Source of the DNA: Pseudoalteromonas shioyasakiensis
GTDB lineage: Bacteria; Pseudomonadota; Gammaproteobacteria; Enterobacterales; Alteromonadaceae
Assembly: GCF_019134595.1 (NCBI RefSeq)
Contig: NZ_CP077770.1
Coordinates: 2,066,001 to 2,130,000, forward strand
Length of the DNA stretch: 64,000 nt
Direction of reading: 5' to 3'
Shown: one piece after another, positions 54,800 through 64,000 of the stretch
Layout of the letters: each line of letters starts with the position of its first letter
Position numbering within the stretch: the stretch's first letter is position 1
Notes under the pieces: generated by a model
What the model was told of the DNA's origin: nothing
Databases searched by the model: none
The model's input: only the letters and a program-made list of their open reading frames with translations
Translations under genes and position numbers: made by a program

Positions 54800-55761
54800 C
54801 TAGCTTTTGGAGTATATGGGTTATCGTATTAACCCTAGCGTGTCTTGCTATCATCTTCGGCCTACTTCTGTGGAACTTAAAAAACTACACAGGTGTTAAA
54901 GAAGGCGAAAGCTGTGGTCACGAGTTTGACGGCATTGAAGAACTAAACAACCCACTACCAAAATGGTGGACTTACATGTTCTTCGCGACATTCATTTGGT
55001 CTGTATACTACCTTGCTGCTTACCCAGGTTTAGGTAACTGGGAAGGTTTAGGTAAATGGACAAGTTCTAACCAAGGTATTACTTCTTTAGCTGAGTCTAA
55101 AGAAGCGACTGAACAAGCATTAGCTAACGGTGAGAACGTTCAATTAGACCAAGAATTTATCGCTGCTGATGAGCGTTTTGGCCCAATCTTTGAGTCATTC
55201 GCAAAACAAGATATTGAAACACTAGTTAAAGATGAAAAAGCGCTTGAGATTGGTCAACGTTTATTCTCTCAAAACTGTGCACAATGTCATGGTTCAGATG
55301 CACGTGGTGGTCAAGGCTTCCCTAACCTAACGGATAACGATTGGTTATACGGCGGTACACCAGACAAGATCAAAGAAACACTTCTTTACGGTCGTGTTGC
55401 TGCGATGCCACCTTGGGGTGATGCACTTGGCGAGCAAGGCATTAAAGAAATGACTGCTCACGTACTTAGCCTTTCTGGCCGTACTGTTAACCAAAAAGAC
55501 GCTGCTGCAGGTGCTGCTAAGTTTGCAATGTGTGCTGCGTGTCACGGTGCTGACGGTAAAGGTTCTGTTGCACACAACTTACCATTTGGTGCACCTAACC
55601 TAACAGATAACATCTGGTTATACGGTGGTTCTAAACGTGCTGTTGAAGAAACACTAATCAATGGCCGCGCCGGTGTAATGCCAGCATGGAAAGACATTTT
55701 AGGTGAAGATAAAGTTCACTTATTAACAGCGTACGTTTACAGCTTATCGCAAGATAAATAA
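54796..55761 (+). CDS. ccoP: cbb3 oxidase diheme cytochrome c subunit
   Basis: 321 residues: two N-terminal hydrophobic segments (about 6-26 and 57-76) and two cytochrome c domains with CAQCHG and CAACHG heme-binding motifs and Met ligands later in each domain. Shuttles electrons from soluble cytochrome c to CcoO. Last gene before the operon terminator. Confidence 0.96.
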   Translation: MTSFWSIWVIVLTLACLAIIFGLLLWNLKNYTGVKEGESCGHEFDGIEELNNPLPKWWTYMFFATFIWSVYYLAAYPGLGNWEGLGKWTSSNQGITSLAESKEATEQALANGENVQLDQEFIAADERFGPIFESFAKQDIETLVKDEKALEIGQRLFSQNCAQCHGSDARGGQGFPNLTDNDWLYGGTPDKIKETLLYGRVAAMPPWGDALGEQGIKEMTAHVLSLSGRTVNQKDAAAGAAKFAMCAACHGADGKGSVAHNLPFGAPNLTDNIWLYGGSKRAVEETLINGRAGVMPAWKDILGEDKVHLLTAYVYSLSQDK

Positions 55762-55822
55762 CCACGCGGTTAATAAAATGTATAAACAATTAATCTTTTA
55801 ATTCAATAGATTAATTAAGATC

Positions 55823-55852
55823 AAAAAAGCCTCCATCTGGAGGCTTTTTTTT
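55823..55852 (+). terminator. Terminator of ccoNOQP
   Basis: AGCCTCCA / TGGAGGCT (55829-55846) with a 2-nt loop and eight T. Confidence 0.93.
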
Positions 55853-55910
55853 AGTCTTTTGCTTTTAAATCCGATAAAATGCGTACAACGTTTTTAAAGG
55901 TATAAGTACT

Positions 55911-56402
55911 ATGAAACCCACTCCTTGGTATAAAAACTTTTGGCCATGGTTTTTAATCTCTTTTCCTCTTGCAGCCATCATCGGCTGTGCTGGTCTTATT
56001 TTTATGGCAATTGGCAACGGCCCAGATATGGTTGTTGATGATTACTATAAAAAAGGCAAAGCAATTAACCTTGAACTCAGCAAATTTAATAAAGCAAAAG
56101 CACTTTATTTACATGGCGATTTAAATATTGCAGGCGACAAAGTAACTTTTTCTTTCACCAAGGGTGATGCAAGCAATGTTCACTCTTTAAAAATGTCATT
56201 TTATCATCGCACCATTAAAGCCAATGACTTTGATGTAAGCCTAATGAAAAACGCCCATGGCGATTTTACTGCCCTACTCGACACCCATGTTGATGGTGCA
56301 TACACAGTGTTTATTGAACCAATCGATAACAGTTGGAAACTAAAAGAAGATGTCATTTTGCCAACTGATAAAACGATTTCGATTAGCCCTGAATATAAGT
56401 AG
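55911..56402 (+). CDS. fixH: FixH family protein (cbb3 assembly)
   Basis: 163 residues, one N-terminal membrane helix (about 12-35) and a periplasmic FixH domain beginning VVDDYYKKGKAINLEL. Needed for assembly of cbb3 oxidase, probably with CcoI in copper delivery. Starts the second transcription unit of the cluster, 9 bp before ccoI. Confidence 0.92.
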   Translation: MKPTPWYKNFWPWFLISFPLAAIIGCAGLIFMAIGNGPDMVVDDYYKKGKAINLELSKFNKAKALYLHGDLNIAGDKVTFSFTKGDASNVHSLKMSFYHRTIKANDFDVSLMKNAHGDFTALLDTHVDGAYTVFIEPIDNSWKLKEDVILPTDKTISISPEYK

Positions 56403-56411
56403 TAAACTCTA

Positions 56412-58787
56412 ATGTCCGATAATTGCTTTCATTGTCTTGAAAGTGTGCCAAAAGGCTTTAATGCAACTGTCGAAATAGACGGTAAGGCACAACCTATGTG
56501 TTGTATTGGTTGCCAAACGGTTGCTGAGAATATCGTCGCCCAAGGCATGACCGATTACTATAAATTTAGAACTGTACGCTCTGGTAAAGTTGAACAACTT
56601 GTTCCAGAGCAACTCGAGTTGATTAAAAGTTACGATAACGAAGATATTCAAGACGAGTTTATTTCAGCCACTAATGATTTATCAGAGGTACTATTAACAG
56701 TTGAAGGCATCACCTGTGCTGCCTGCGCTTGGTTAATCGAAAAACAACTACTTAACTTAAAAGCGATAAAACGTGTTGATGTAAATACTTCGACCAACCG
56801 TGCCATGATCCAATGGGATAAATCGGTTACACCACTTAGCCAAATTATCACCTCATTACACGAAATCGGCTATAAAGCCTACCCATTTCAGGCTGACCTT
56901 GAAGCGAGCCAAAAACAACAAGCCGCAAAAGCTTATATCCGCCGTTTAGGGGTTGCCGGTCTGATGACCATGCAAGTAATGATGTTTGCTTTTGCCATGT
57001 ATTTTGGCATGTTCTCTGGCATGGAAGAGAATTTCGAGCAGTATTTCCGCTGGATAAGTTTAGTACTTGCCTCTCCGGTGATTCTTTACAGTGCCCTGCC
57101 ATTCTTAACCAATGCCATTAATGGTTTAAAAGCCAAACAGCTGAATATGGACCTACCCGTCTCATTAGCAATTTTTGGTGCTTATGGGGCAAGCTGTTAT
57201 GCCACATTAATGTCGGTTGGCGAAGTTTATTTTGAATCTATCTGTATGTTTACCTTCTTATTATTATTAGGTAAATATTTAGAATTTAGAGCTCGTTTAA
57301 AAGCCAGTGAATTTACCGCTAACTTGCAAAAGTTACTGCCTCTTACAGCTCGTATTATCGATGAGAATAATCAAGAGTCGATAATTGCGGCTAAAAAACT
57401 AAAGCTGGGTGATGTTGTATTAATCAAAGCAGGCGAGACTATTCCTGCTGATGGTATTGTTACAAAAGGTCAAACAACCGTTGATGAAGCCATGATGACG
57501 GGCGAGCATCAACCCGTTAATAAGTTCGTCAGCCATCAAGTTTACGCAGGAACGATTAACCACGATGGCGTGATCAGTATTGAGATCAACAAAATCGGTC
57601 AAAATACCCTGCTTAATCAAATTATTAAGTTACAACACACAGCGTTAACCAAGCGCCCGCGATTAGTTGAGATAACAGATAAAGTAGCGCAGTGGTTTGT
57701 TGCCTGCTTATTAGTGTTTGCCTCAATAACAGCAATTGGTTGGTATCAAATAGATCCCGAGCATGCCTTTTGGGTTACTATTTCTGTACTTGTTGCAACC
57801 TGCCCTTGTGCGCTTAGTTTAGCAATTCCAACTGCTCTGACGTGTGCTGTAGCAAGCCTTACAAAGCGTGGAGTTTTAATTAAACAAGCCCATGTGTTAG
57901 AAACGCTACCACAATTAACAGATATCGCCTTTGATAAAACAGGCACCTTAACGCAAGGTCGTTTTACCATTGAACGAGTTGAACTAGTAAACATCCAGTA
58001 CAGTGAAACTGATGCATTACGCTTAGCCGCGCAACTTGAAAGCTTCTCTGAGCACCCTATTGCTAATGCATTCGCTGGTTTCAACGACTCAGTGAACCCT
58101 ATTGATAATGTGACTATCGAACCGGGTAAAGGTATTACCGCTTTACTCAATGATCAGCACCTTGCGATAGGTAAAAGCGGTTGGTTTGATACCGAAAAAG
58201 CAGATGCACAAGCAACCTTGTATATCGACAAACAAGTTGTTGCGCGCTTTTATCTTGCCGACAGCTTACGTAACAACGCAGAAAAATTAATTACTACACT
58301 GCATTCGCAACAAATTAAGTGCCATATGTTAACGGGCGATGCCTCTAACAGTGGTGAGCGAATTGCAAAACAGCTAAATTTAGATACCGTGCATGCTGCA
58401 TGTAGCCCTCGCGACAAACAAACCCATGTCGAAGCACTTGCAAGTAAAGGGGCCATTGTTGCTATGGTCGGCGATGGTGTAAATGACAGCCCAGTATTTG
58501 CCAGTGCCCATTTATCTATTGCGATGGAAACCGGCGCTGATATTTCCAAAAATAGTGCCGATGTGGTATTACTCAATAGTGATCTAACAGCCATAGAACA
58601 TTTGCTTACTGTCTCGAAAAAGACGCGCCGTATTGTTAAGCAAAACTTGGCATTATCACTTATTTACAATGGTTCGATTTTACCACTGGCAGCCCTTGGC
58701 CTCGTTGCTCCTTGGATGGCCGTAATTGGTATGTCTGCAAGCTCCATTTTGGTTATTACCAACTCATTAAGGTTATTAAAACTATGA
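56412..58787 (+). CDS. ccoI: Copper-transporting P-type ATPase CcoI
   Basis: 791 residues. N-terminal Cys-rich region (CFHC, MCCIGC) followed by a heavy-metal-binding domain with GITCAACAW, eight membrane helices, the CPCAL metal site, DKTGT phosphorylation motif and GDGVNDSP hinge. Exports copper for the oxidase. Overlaps ccoS by 4 bp. Confidence 0.95.
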   Translation: MSDNCFHCLESVPKGFNATVEIDGKAQPMCCIGCQTVAENIVAQGMTDYYKFRTVRSGKVEQLVPEQLELIKSYDNEDIQDEFISATNDLSEVLLTVEGITCAACAWLIEKQLLNLKAIKRVDVNTSTNRAMIQWDKSVTPLSQIITSLHEIGYKAYPFQADLEASQKQQAAKAYIRRLGVAGLMTMQVMMFAFAMYFGMFSGMEENFEQYFRWISLVLASPVILYSALPFLTNAINGLKAKQLNMDLPVSLAIFGAYGASCYATLMSVGEVYFESICMFTFLLLLGKYLEFRARLKASEFTANLQKLLPLTARIIDENNQESIIAAKKLKLGDVVLIKAGETIPADGIVTKGQTTVDEAMMTGEHQPVNKFVSHQVYAGTINHDGVISIEINKIGQNTLLNQIIKLQHTALTKRPRLVEITDKVAQWFVACLLVFASITAIGWYQIDPEHAFWVTISVLVATCPCALSLAIPTALTCAVASLTKRGVLIKQAHVLETLPQLTDIAFDKTGTLTQGRFTIERVELVNIQYSETDALRLAAQLESFSEHPIANAFAGFNDSVNPIDNVTIEPGKGITALLNDQHLAIGKSGWFDTEKADAQATLYIDKQVVARFYLADSLRNNAEKLITTLHSQQIKCHMLTGDASNSGERIAKQLNLDTVHAACSPRDKQTHVEALASKGAIVAMVGDGVNDSPVFASAHLSIAMETGADISKNSADVVLLNSDLTAIEHLLTVSKKTRRIVKQNLALSLIYNGSILPLAALGLVAPWMAVIGMSASSILVITNSLRLLKL

Positions 58788-58951
58788 GTATCATCTACAT
58801 GCTTATCCCAATTGCCATTTTATTTGTGCTAATTGCCATTGGGGTGTTCTTTTGGGCTGTAAAAAGCGAACAATTTTCTGATTTAAACAAACAGGGCCAC
58901 AGTATCCTGTTTGAAGACGATAAAGAGCAGCACAAAAAAAGTAATGATTGA
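58784..58951 (+). CDS. ccoS: cbb3 oxidase maturation protein CcoS
   Basis: 55 residues: one membrane helix (about 4-24) and FWAVKSEQFSDLNKQGHSIL, the family signature. ATG 58784 lies in the ccoI stop (ATGA) and its own end overlaps the safE-like gene. Needed for cofactor insertion into CcoN. Confidence 0.93.
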   Translation: MSIIYMLIPIAILFVLIAIGVFFWAVKSEQFSDLNKQGHSILFEDDKEQHKKSND

Positions 58952-59615
58952 TCCGCTGTTTATTAGTGCATTTATAATGGGCTTGTTAGGCAGTGGTCAT
59001 TGCCTAGCGATGTGTGGTGGCATTGCCAGTAGTTTACAACTTGCCGCCAACAAAAACCGTGCAGTGAGCTTTTCGGTTGCTTATAACCTTGGCCGCGCAC
59101 TCAGTTACATGCTTGCCGGTGCACTCGTAGCAGGAATTAGTAGTCGCTTTGCAGCGCAAAATACTTCTATATCGATAGCGTTGTCGTTTTTGAGTGGTAT
59201 TTTTATGCTGCTTGTTGGGGTTTACATTATGCGCTTAGCGGCCACTCTACAGTGGCTAGAAAAACTTGGTAAAACCCTAGTATGGCAGCATTTAGCTAAA
59301 CTTAATCGTTATTTATTACCGGTCGATACTACCCCAAAGGCCCTACTCTATGGCGCTTTATGGGGCTGGTTGCCCTGTGGCTTAGTTTATTCTGCGCTAA
59401 CCTGGGCACTGACTAGCCCATCAGCATCACATGGTGCAGGTGTGATGTTATTTTTCGCGTTAGGCACCTTTCCCGCAATGATAAGCGTAGGACTCGTCAG
59501 CCAGAAAATAAACACTATTTTAAACCATGTTTGGACTAGGGTTATTCTAGGCAGCGTAATAATATGGTACGGTATATACTTATTAATTATAGCAACCGAT
59601 AAGCTAATTCATTAA
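58944..59615 (+). CDS. SafE/TauE-like membrane protein (CcoH position)
   Basis: 223 residues from ATG 58944. Six hydrophobic segments; GLLGSGHCLAMCGG opens the protein and WGWLPCGLVYSALTWA recurs in the second half, the two-repeat pattern of the heavy-metal/sulfite exporter SafE family found in cbb3 clusters. Probably assists copper or cofactor supply; substrate unproven. Overlaps ccoS by 8 bp. Confidence 0.88.
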   Translation: MIDPLFISAFIMGLLGSGHCLAMCGGIASSLQLAANKNRAVSFSVAYNLGRALSYMLAGALVAGISSRFAAQNTSISIALSFLSGIFMLLVGVYIMRLAATLQWLEKLGKTLVWQHLAKLNRYLLPVDTTPKALLYGALWGWLPCGLVYSALTWALTSPSASHGAGVMLFFALGTFPAMISVGLVSQKINTILNHVWTRVILGSVIIWYGIYLLIIATDKLIH

Positions 59616-59653
59616 TCTTACGGGTTGTTAACTTATTTGAATGGATTTGATGT

Positions 59654-60388
59654 ATGGACTTCTCACAAAACAAGTCAAAAGGCTTATGCACAATTAGCTG
59701 TAATAATTGCAGTATCAGCCAGCTATGTTTGCCATTTTCATTAAACGGTCAAGAAATGGATCGTCTCGATGAAATCATCGAACGTAAGAAACCACTGCAT
59801 AAAGGTGATTATTTATTTGAGTCTGGCGAAAGCTTAAATGCCATTTATGCGGTACGCTCAGGTTCGTTTAAGTCTTATACTTTGTCAGAACAAGGTGATG
59901 AACAAATTACTGGTTTTCATCTAGCTGGTGATTTAGTTGGTTTCGATGCTATTAACAAAATGGCTCATCAGAGCTTCTCACAAGCCCTTGAAACTTCGAT
60001 GGTATGTGAAATTCCATTCGATACATTAGACGAATTAGCCGGTAAACTACCTAAGCTACGCCAACAAATTATGCGTTTAATGAGTAATGAAATTAACTAT
60101 GACCAAGAAATGTTATTGTTACTCAATAAAAAGTCAGCTGAAGAGCGTCTAGCAAGTTTTATTTATAATCTTGCAGAGCGTTTTGGTGAGCGTGGTTTCT
60201 CACGTAAAGAATTCCGTTTAACCATGACACGTGGTGAAATCGGTAATTATTTAGGCCTTACTGTTGAAACAATTAGCCGCCTTTTAAGCCGCTTCCAAAA
60301 AGCAGGCTTCATTAAGGTTGAAGGTAAATTTATCACCATTTTGGACCAGCAAGCGCTTGCAGCAACTGCAGCGATTAAATGTAAATAG
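59654..60388 (+). CDS. fnr: Oxygen-sensing transcription regulator FNR (EtrA)
   Basis: 244 residues. Cluster ligands Cys16, Cys19 and Cys25 near the N-terminus (with an extra Cys12) and Cys118 in SMVCEIP give the [4Fe-4S] centre; cyclic-nucleotide-like domain (about 28-150); helix-turn-helix [21 protein letters not shown] near 191-211 with the E-x-x-x-R recognition pattern. Activates or represses genes when oxygen falls. FNR-like boxes occur before ccoN and uspE. Confidence 0.96.
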   Translation: MDFSQNKSKGLCTISCNNCSISQLCLPFSLNGQEMDRLDEIIERKKPLHKGDYLFESGESLNAIYAVRSGSFKSYTLSEQGDEQITGFHLAGDLVGFDAINKMAHQSFSQALETSMVCEIPFDTLDELAGKLPKLRQQIMRLMSNEINYDQEMLLLLNKKSAEERLASFIYNLAERFGERGFSRKEFRLTMTRGEIGNYLGLTVETISRLLSRFQKAGFIKVEGKFITILDQQALAATAAIKCK

Positions 60389-60391
60389 AGT

Positions 60392-60405
60392 TTGATTTAA
60401 CGCAA
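60392..60405 (+). promoter_or_regulatory. FNR-like box upstream of uspE
   Basis: TTGATTTAACGCAA: first half-site TTGAT perfect, second ends CAA as in ATCAA, spacer 4. It lies 86 bp before uspE, immediately after fnr. uspE is FNR-controlled in enterobacteria. Confidence 0.55.
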
Positions 60406-60490
60406 CTTTATATTGTTTGCCCCTTTAACTGTTCTAAATTTAGGTTACACTCAAAGTACTACTTTTTGCGGAACAGTTAAGGAGCAGCAC

Positions 60491-61414
60491 ATGGACGCAA
60501 TTAAACGAATTTTAGCAGTTATAGACCCAACCAAAGAGCAGCAACATAGTTTAAGCCGCTCAATTGATCTAGCCAAAAAATCTGGCGCGACCATCACCGC
60601 TTTCCTCAGTATCTACGACTTCTCTTACGAAATGACCACAATGCTTTCTGCTGATGAGCGTGAAGCAATGCGCGAAGCCGTAATAAAAGACCGCCAAGAA
60701 TGGTTAAATGAGCAAATCGCACTTTACCCTGAGCTTACCATTGATAGCTGCGTGGTTTGGCATAATCGCCCTTACGAAGCCATTATCAATACCGTGATCA
60801 ACGATGGTTTTGACCTTGTTGTAAAAGGCACTCATCAACACGATACGCTTAAGTCAGTTATTTTCACGCCAACTGACTGGCATCTTATTCGTAAGTGCCC
60901 TGCTCCAGTTTTACTTGTTAAAGAGAAAGAGTGGCCAGCAAAAGGTAATATTTTAGCTGCAGTGAATGCAGTGAGTGAGAATGAACAACACCTTGAACTT
61001 AACAAGCGTATTATTAATGATGCTCGCTTCATTTGTGACTTGGCCAACGCAACGCTTAACCTTGTGAATGCCTACCCGGCAACGCCAGTTAATATCGCCA
61101 TTGAAATCCCTGAATTCAACCCAGGTGTTTATAACGAATCAGTTAAAAAACATCACTTTGAATCAACGCTCTCATTAGCTGAAGGGTTTGATATTGATAA
61201 AGCTCATTGCCACATTGAAGAAGGCTTACCAGAAGATGTTATTCCTGATGTTGCTGCGCGCCTCAACAGCGAGTTAGTTGTGATTGGTACTGTCGGTCGC
61301 ACAGGCTTAAGTGCAGCACTTGTCGGTAACACAGCAGAGCATGTCATTGATAGCCTTGACTGCGATGTGTTAGCACTAAAACCAGACGGCTATGTAAGCC
61401 CACTTGCTAAATAA
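60491..61414 (+). CDS. uspE: Universal stress protein E
   Basis: 307 residues from ATG 60491 (AAGGAG upstream); a longer upstream frame is not Usp-like. Two tandem Usp domains (about 1-155 and 156-305). The second has VVIGTVGRTGLSAALVGNTAEHV, similar to the G-x2-G-x9-G-S nucleotide-binding motif. Follows fnr as in many gammaproteobacteria and converges on ttcA. Confidence 0.93.
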   Translation: MDAIKRILAVIDPTKEQQHSLSRSIDLAKKSGATITAFLSIYDFSYEMTTMLSADEREAMREAVIKDRQEWLNEQIALYPELTIDSCVVWHNRPYEAIINTVINDGFDLVVKGTHQHDTLKSVIFTPTDWHLIRKCPAPVLLVKEKEWPAKGNILAAVNAVSENEQHLELNKRIINDARFICDLANATLNLVNAYPATPVNIAIEIPEFNPGVYNESVKKHHFESTLSLAEGFDIDKAHCHIEEGLPEDVIPDVAARLNSELVVIGTVGRTGLSAALVGNTAEHVIDSLDCDVLALKPDGYVSPLAK

Positions 61415-61429
61415 CATTGTTAATATGCA

Positions 61430-61460
61430 TTAAAAAAGCCCCAGTTTGGGGCTTTTTTAT
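61430..61460. terminator. Bidirectional terminator between uspE and ttcA
   Basis: AAAAAAGCCCC / GGGGCTTTTTT around an AGTTT loop; A-run and T-run on both sides suit both strands. Confidence 0.93.
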
Positions 61461-61479
61461 ATATACAGTTTGAGGGTTT

Positions 61480-62373
61480 TTATATATTTGTTACATCGAT
61501 AAATAATGATTCATCAATGTTTGTCGATGAGACCACCGCCTCGCTAAAGTCATAGCTTTCACGATTGCCTTCTCTATCAAGCGGTAAGTTTTCAAAATCA
61601 AATAAGTTTCTGTCTGCAAGCTGGCTTGGGCTAACATTTTGTAAAGACTTAAAGATACTTTCAACACGACCTGGAGTTTTCTTATCCCACTCTGTCAGCA
61701 TCGCTTTGATTGATTGACGCTGAAGATTTTCTTGTGAGCCACATAAATTACAAGGAATAATTGGGAAGTCTTTGTGCTCAGCATATTTAATTAGATCTTT
61801 TTCACGACAATATGACAACGGACGAATGACCACGTTACGTTCATCATCAGAGCGTAATTTTGGTGGCATCGCTTTTAATCGTGAACCATGGAACATATTT
61901 AAGAACATTGTCTCAACGATATCATCCATGTGATGACCAAGTGCTAGTTTGGTTGCACCAATTTTTTCTGCAAATGAATAAAGTGTGCCGCGACGAAGTC
62001 GTGAACACAGACCACAGGTTGTTTTGCCCTCTGGTACCTTTTCTTTTACTACTGAGTAAGTATCTTTATCAACGATGTAATACGGGATATTTAGCGTTTC
62101 AAAGTAATCAGGCAAAATGTGTTCAGGAAAGCCAGGCTGCTTCTGATCAAGGTTTACTGCAATCACTTCAAATTTAATCGGCGCTGCTTTTTGTAAACTA
62201 AGCAAGATATCTAGCATTGCAAAAGAATCTTTACCACCACTGATACATGCCATAACAACATCACCGTCTTCAATCATGTTGTAATCAGTAATCGCATTAC
62301 CAACATGCCTTCTTAGACGCTTTTGAAGTTTATTAAATTCAAGAGTTTCTTTTCTAGTATCAGTTTGATTCAT
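61480..62373 (-). CDS. ttcA: tRNA 2-thiocytidine biosynthesis protein
   Basis: 297 residues. PP-loop SGGKDS (45-50) for ATP, CxxC pair Cys120/Cys123 (CGLC) and the C-terminal CNLCG holding the [4Fe-4S] cluster. Thiolates C32 of certain tRNAs. Convergent with uspE in the classical fnr-uspE-ttcA neighbourhood. Confidence 0.95.
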   Translation of the reverse strand: MNQTDTRKETLEFNKLQKRLRRHVGNAITDYNMIEDGDVVMACISGGKDSFAMLDILLSLQKAAPIKFEVIAVNLDQKQPGFPEHILPDYFETLNIPYYIVDKDTYSVVKEKVPEGKTTCGLCSRLRRGTLYSFAEKIGATKLALGHHMDDIVETMFLNMFHGSRLKAMPPKLRSDDERNVVIRPLSYCREKDLIKYAEHKDFPIIPCNLCGSQENLQRQSIKAMLTEWDKKTPGRVESIFKSLQNVSPSQLADRNLFDFENLPLDREGNRESYDFSEAVVSSTNIDESLFIDVTNI

Positions 62374-62615
62374 TTGCTCTGCTCATACAGGCTTTAGTAA
62401 GCCATGTTTCATAGTAAAAAGTTCGGCGTGGATTATACGGACTTTTTGAGCCAGTTGAAATGATTAGCGTGGGATAATTAAAGGGCTTCTCTCGTAGAGG
62501 TATCATGTAAAGCACAGCGCTTTGGGAATGAAGGTTAAGGATTCAGGTTATTTATATTTATAACAGGTTAAGTGGTGTTTTCTGGATTTACTAAATAATT
62601 TATATGAAACAACAA

Positions 62616-63032
62616 TTAATCTAAAACGTTCGAAGCAGCTACTTCCGCCTCGATTATGGCTCGATGCGCTTTTAAACCAATATTTGTTGAATAAAAATCT
62701 GCTGCTATTTTAAGCTCTTGTGGTGTTAATAAACTAAGAATTTTAAGCTTAAAAGCCATCTTGGCGGCACTCATGTCTGTTGGCTCTGCCAATACAGATG
62801 TCCCCATCGCATTTATCAACAATTGCTTTTGACTTTCAGGTAAATCTTTTAGTGTATCTGCTAATATTTGCTTTGTATCAACCTCTACATTACCACCACC
62901 AAGACCATTAAAAATTTCATCCATTTTCAATGCATTATAGAACCGTTCAAATTCTAATTCTGCATTTGGCTCAGACTGAGCCGAACACACCATAAATGCT
63001 AACGAAAACAAAATCAGCAAACAAACTCTCAT
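62616..63032 (-). CDS. Secreted DUF2059-like protein
   Basis: 138 residues, signal peptide (about 1-20). The mature helical part has a DUF2059-like C-terminal LTPQELKIAADFYSTNIGLKAHRAI stretch (L-T-x-x-E-L-x-x-x-x-x-F-Y-x-S/T-x-x-G). Function unknown. 23 bp downstream of the COQ7 gene on the same strand. Confidence 0.7.
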   Translation of the reverse strand: MRVCLLILFSLAFMVCSAQSEPNAELEFERFYNALKMDEIFNGLGGGNVEVDTKQILADTLKDLPESQKQLLINAMGTSVLAEPTDMSAAKMAFKLKILSLLTPQELKIAADFYSTNIGLKAHRAIIEAEVAASNVLD

Positions 63033-63055
63033 TTAATTATCCTTATTTTTTAGTT

Positions 63056-63571
63056 TTACAACTTAGTAGAAAGCCAAATAGCAAATTTAGTGGAGTGCTT
63101 AACGACTAATCTGATTGGTGAATAGTAAAATGAACTTGAACCATTCACTTTGCCTAGGTTCTGGTGTTCAATTTCATCTTGTTGAATGCTTAGTACCGCT
63201 TGATATGCGCTTTTATTGTTGTTCTCTAAATAACTTAATTGCCATTCTAGATGATGTAGAGCCGTTGATTCAACGGCTTCTGTACACACCCAAATTGCTT
63301 TACGTCCAAGTAAAGCAGTAATCAAACCTAAACAATAACCACCCAAAGACCAAAACCAGATTGCGTAGCAATGCCGTATTTTATGTTCCTTTAACCAACA
63401 ATCAAAAGTTTTGAAATGCTCGATTTCATGATTTAGCATTTCTTTAAGCTGTACAGAGATATCTTGATATAAAAATTTAGAGACAAATAACTGAGCTTTA
63501 TAAATACTTATCGCCCCAAATTCACCTGCATGATCAACACGCACAATTCTTGCGACTTCTTTTGAGATCAT
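63056..63571 (-). CDS. COQ7-type demethoxyubiquinone hydroxylase
   Basis: 171 residues. Diiron carboxylate pattern: RVDHAGEFGA (first Glu), EMLNHEIEHF (E-x-x-H), a helix with TEAVESTALHHLEWQL and IQQDEIEHQ (second E-x-x-H). A hydrophobic stretch near 68-90 anchors it to the membrane. Role: C6 hydroxylation in ubiquinone synthesis. The family is usually about 180-215 residues, so this copy is slightly short. Confidence 0.82.
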   Translation of the reverse strand: MISKEVARIVRVDHAGEFGAISIYKAQLFVSKFLYQDISVQLKEMLNHEIEHFKTFDCWLKEHKIRHCYAIWFWSLGGYCLGLITALLGRKAIWVCTEAVESTALHHLEWQLSYLENNNKSAYQAVLSIQQDEIEHQNLGKVNGSSSFYYSPIRLVVKHSTKFAIWLSTKL

Positions 63572-63572
63572 C

Positions 63573-63995
63573 TTAATTGCTTACAGTACATTTGTAACGA
63601 GAAGCTGTACAAGCAAGGTCAGGCCAGTCATCTCTGCCCCAGCAGTATTTATCATTTCTAAGTGGTTTTAGATGCCAAACCACGGGCTTACCCTTTTTAT
63701 CTAAGCGAGTTTCATTTTCAAGCTGCACACGGATTAAATTTTTCTCTGTCGATAAAATATTATAAACAAAGGCTTTTCTCGCTTCAGTCTCAGAAATATA
63801 GCCCTGTTCCTCATAAGAGATTTCTAATGTTTTATTTTTAAATACTATGGTATGAAAATTATCTTCACAAATTGGGCTATTTGTAGACTGCCATGGGCCT
63901 TGCAACTTAGTTTGCATTTCTGGATTGATAGGTAGATGACTGCTACAAGCTGAACAAAGCAGTAAAATAACAAAAATAGACGCTAAAGGTTTCAT
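63573..63995 (-). CDS. Lipoprotein of unknown function
   Basis: 140 residues, complete. Signal peptide with lipobox CSAC (about 14-17). The mature part opens GPWQSTNSPICED, lipocalin-like in appearance, and has further Cys near the C-terminus (CWGRDDWPDLACTASRYKC), so disulphides are likely. One base separates it from the COQ7 gene downstream, so they are probably co-transcribed. Family not recognised. Confidence 0.7.
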   Translation of the reverse strand: MKPLASIFVILLLCSACSSHLPINPEMQTKLQGPWQSTNSPICEDNFHTIVFKNKTLEISYEEQGYISETEARKAFVYNILSTEKNLIRVQLENETRLDKKGKPVVWHLKPLRNDKYCWGRDDWPDLACTASRYKCTVSN

Positions 63996-64000
63996 GGATA

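Noticed and set aside
1..64000. CRISPR array
   Set aside because: The only regular short repeats are the in-frame rne repeat and a heptanucleotide tract; neither has spacers.

Overview
The window looks like part of the chromosome of a marine gammaproteobacterium of the Alteromonadales, most probably Pseudoalteromonas. This is inferred from AT-rich DNA, the order rne / rluC / HAD phosphatase / maf / yceD, two large TonB-dependent receptors, a ccoNOQP-fixH-ccoI-ccoS-safE-fnr-uspE-ttcA run and an mfd-csiV pair. No rRNA, tRNA, CRISPR array or phage is visible.

Layout. 0-14.7 kb is conserved core: yceD (cut by the window edge) and maf; rluC and a HAD phosphatase divergent from rne, whose C-terminal half carries 24 tandem six-residue repeats; a compact operon of a DUF3291 protein, an acetyltransferase and a PhzF-like protein; yejK, yejL and a short yejM/lapC-like gene; then a DUF4124 protein, aceK and a LysR regulator. 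A DUF2383 four-helix protein with its own terminator ends this part.

15.2-24.3 kb is the unusual region: an array of small, mostly unrecognised genes separated by attC-like sites (RYYYAAC ... GTTRRRY ends, internal palindromes, 47-118 bp). No integron integrase is present in the window, so it behaves as a CALIN (cluster of attC sites lacking an integrase). The left part (15.3-17.9 kb) is oriented on the minus strand and the right part (18.0-24.2 kb) on the plus strand, so they meet head to head. Cargo includes an Imm26-family immunity protein, several lipoproteins, small membrane proteins, zinc-ribbon proteins, a frameshifted membrane gene, a gene remnant, and gene-less cassettes. An IS110-family (IS1111 group) element with 12-bp subterminal inverted repeats lies at the right edge. 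About 215 bp of non-coding DNA follows its transposase gene, the place where IS1111 elements encode a guide RNA.

25.6-47 kb returns to chromosomal genes: an acetyltransferase, a periplasmic catalase-like peroxidase, an orphan exbD, a FecI/FecR/TonB-receptor signalling set whose receptor has an internal second signal-like segment, a LysR gene divergent from a peroxiredoxin and exported haloacid-dehalogenase pair, an RND efflux adaptor and pump, a possible PilZ-like protein, the agmatine-to-putrescine pair aguA-aguB, and mfd-csiV-lipoprotein.

47-64 kb holds an unknown two-TM protein, a second TonB receptor, a lipoprotein, the complete cbb3 oxidase operon with its assembly genes (fixH, ccoI, ccoS, safE-like), the oxygen sensor fnr, uspE and ttcA. 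FNR-like boxes precede ccoN and uspE, consistent with oxygen control of this block. The window ends with a DUF2059-like secreted protein, a COQ7-type hydroxylase and a lipoprotein.
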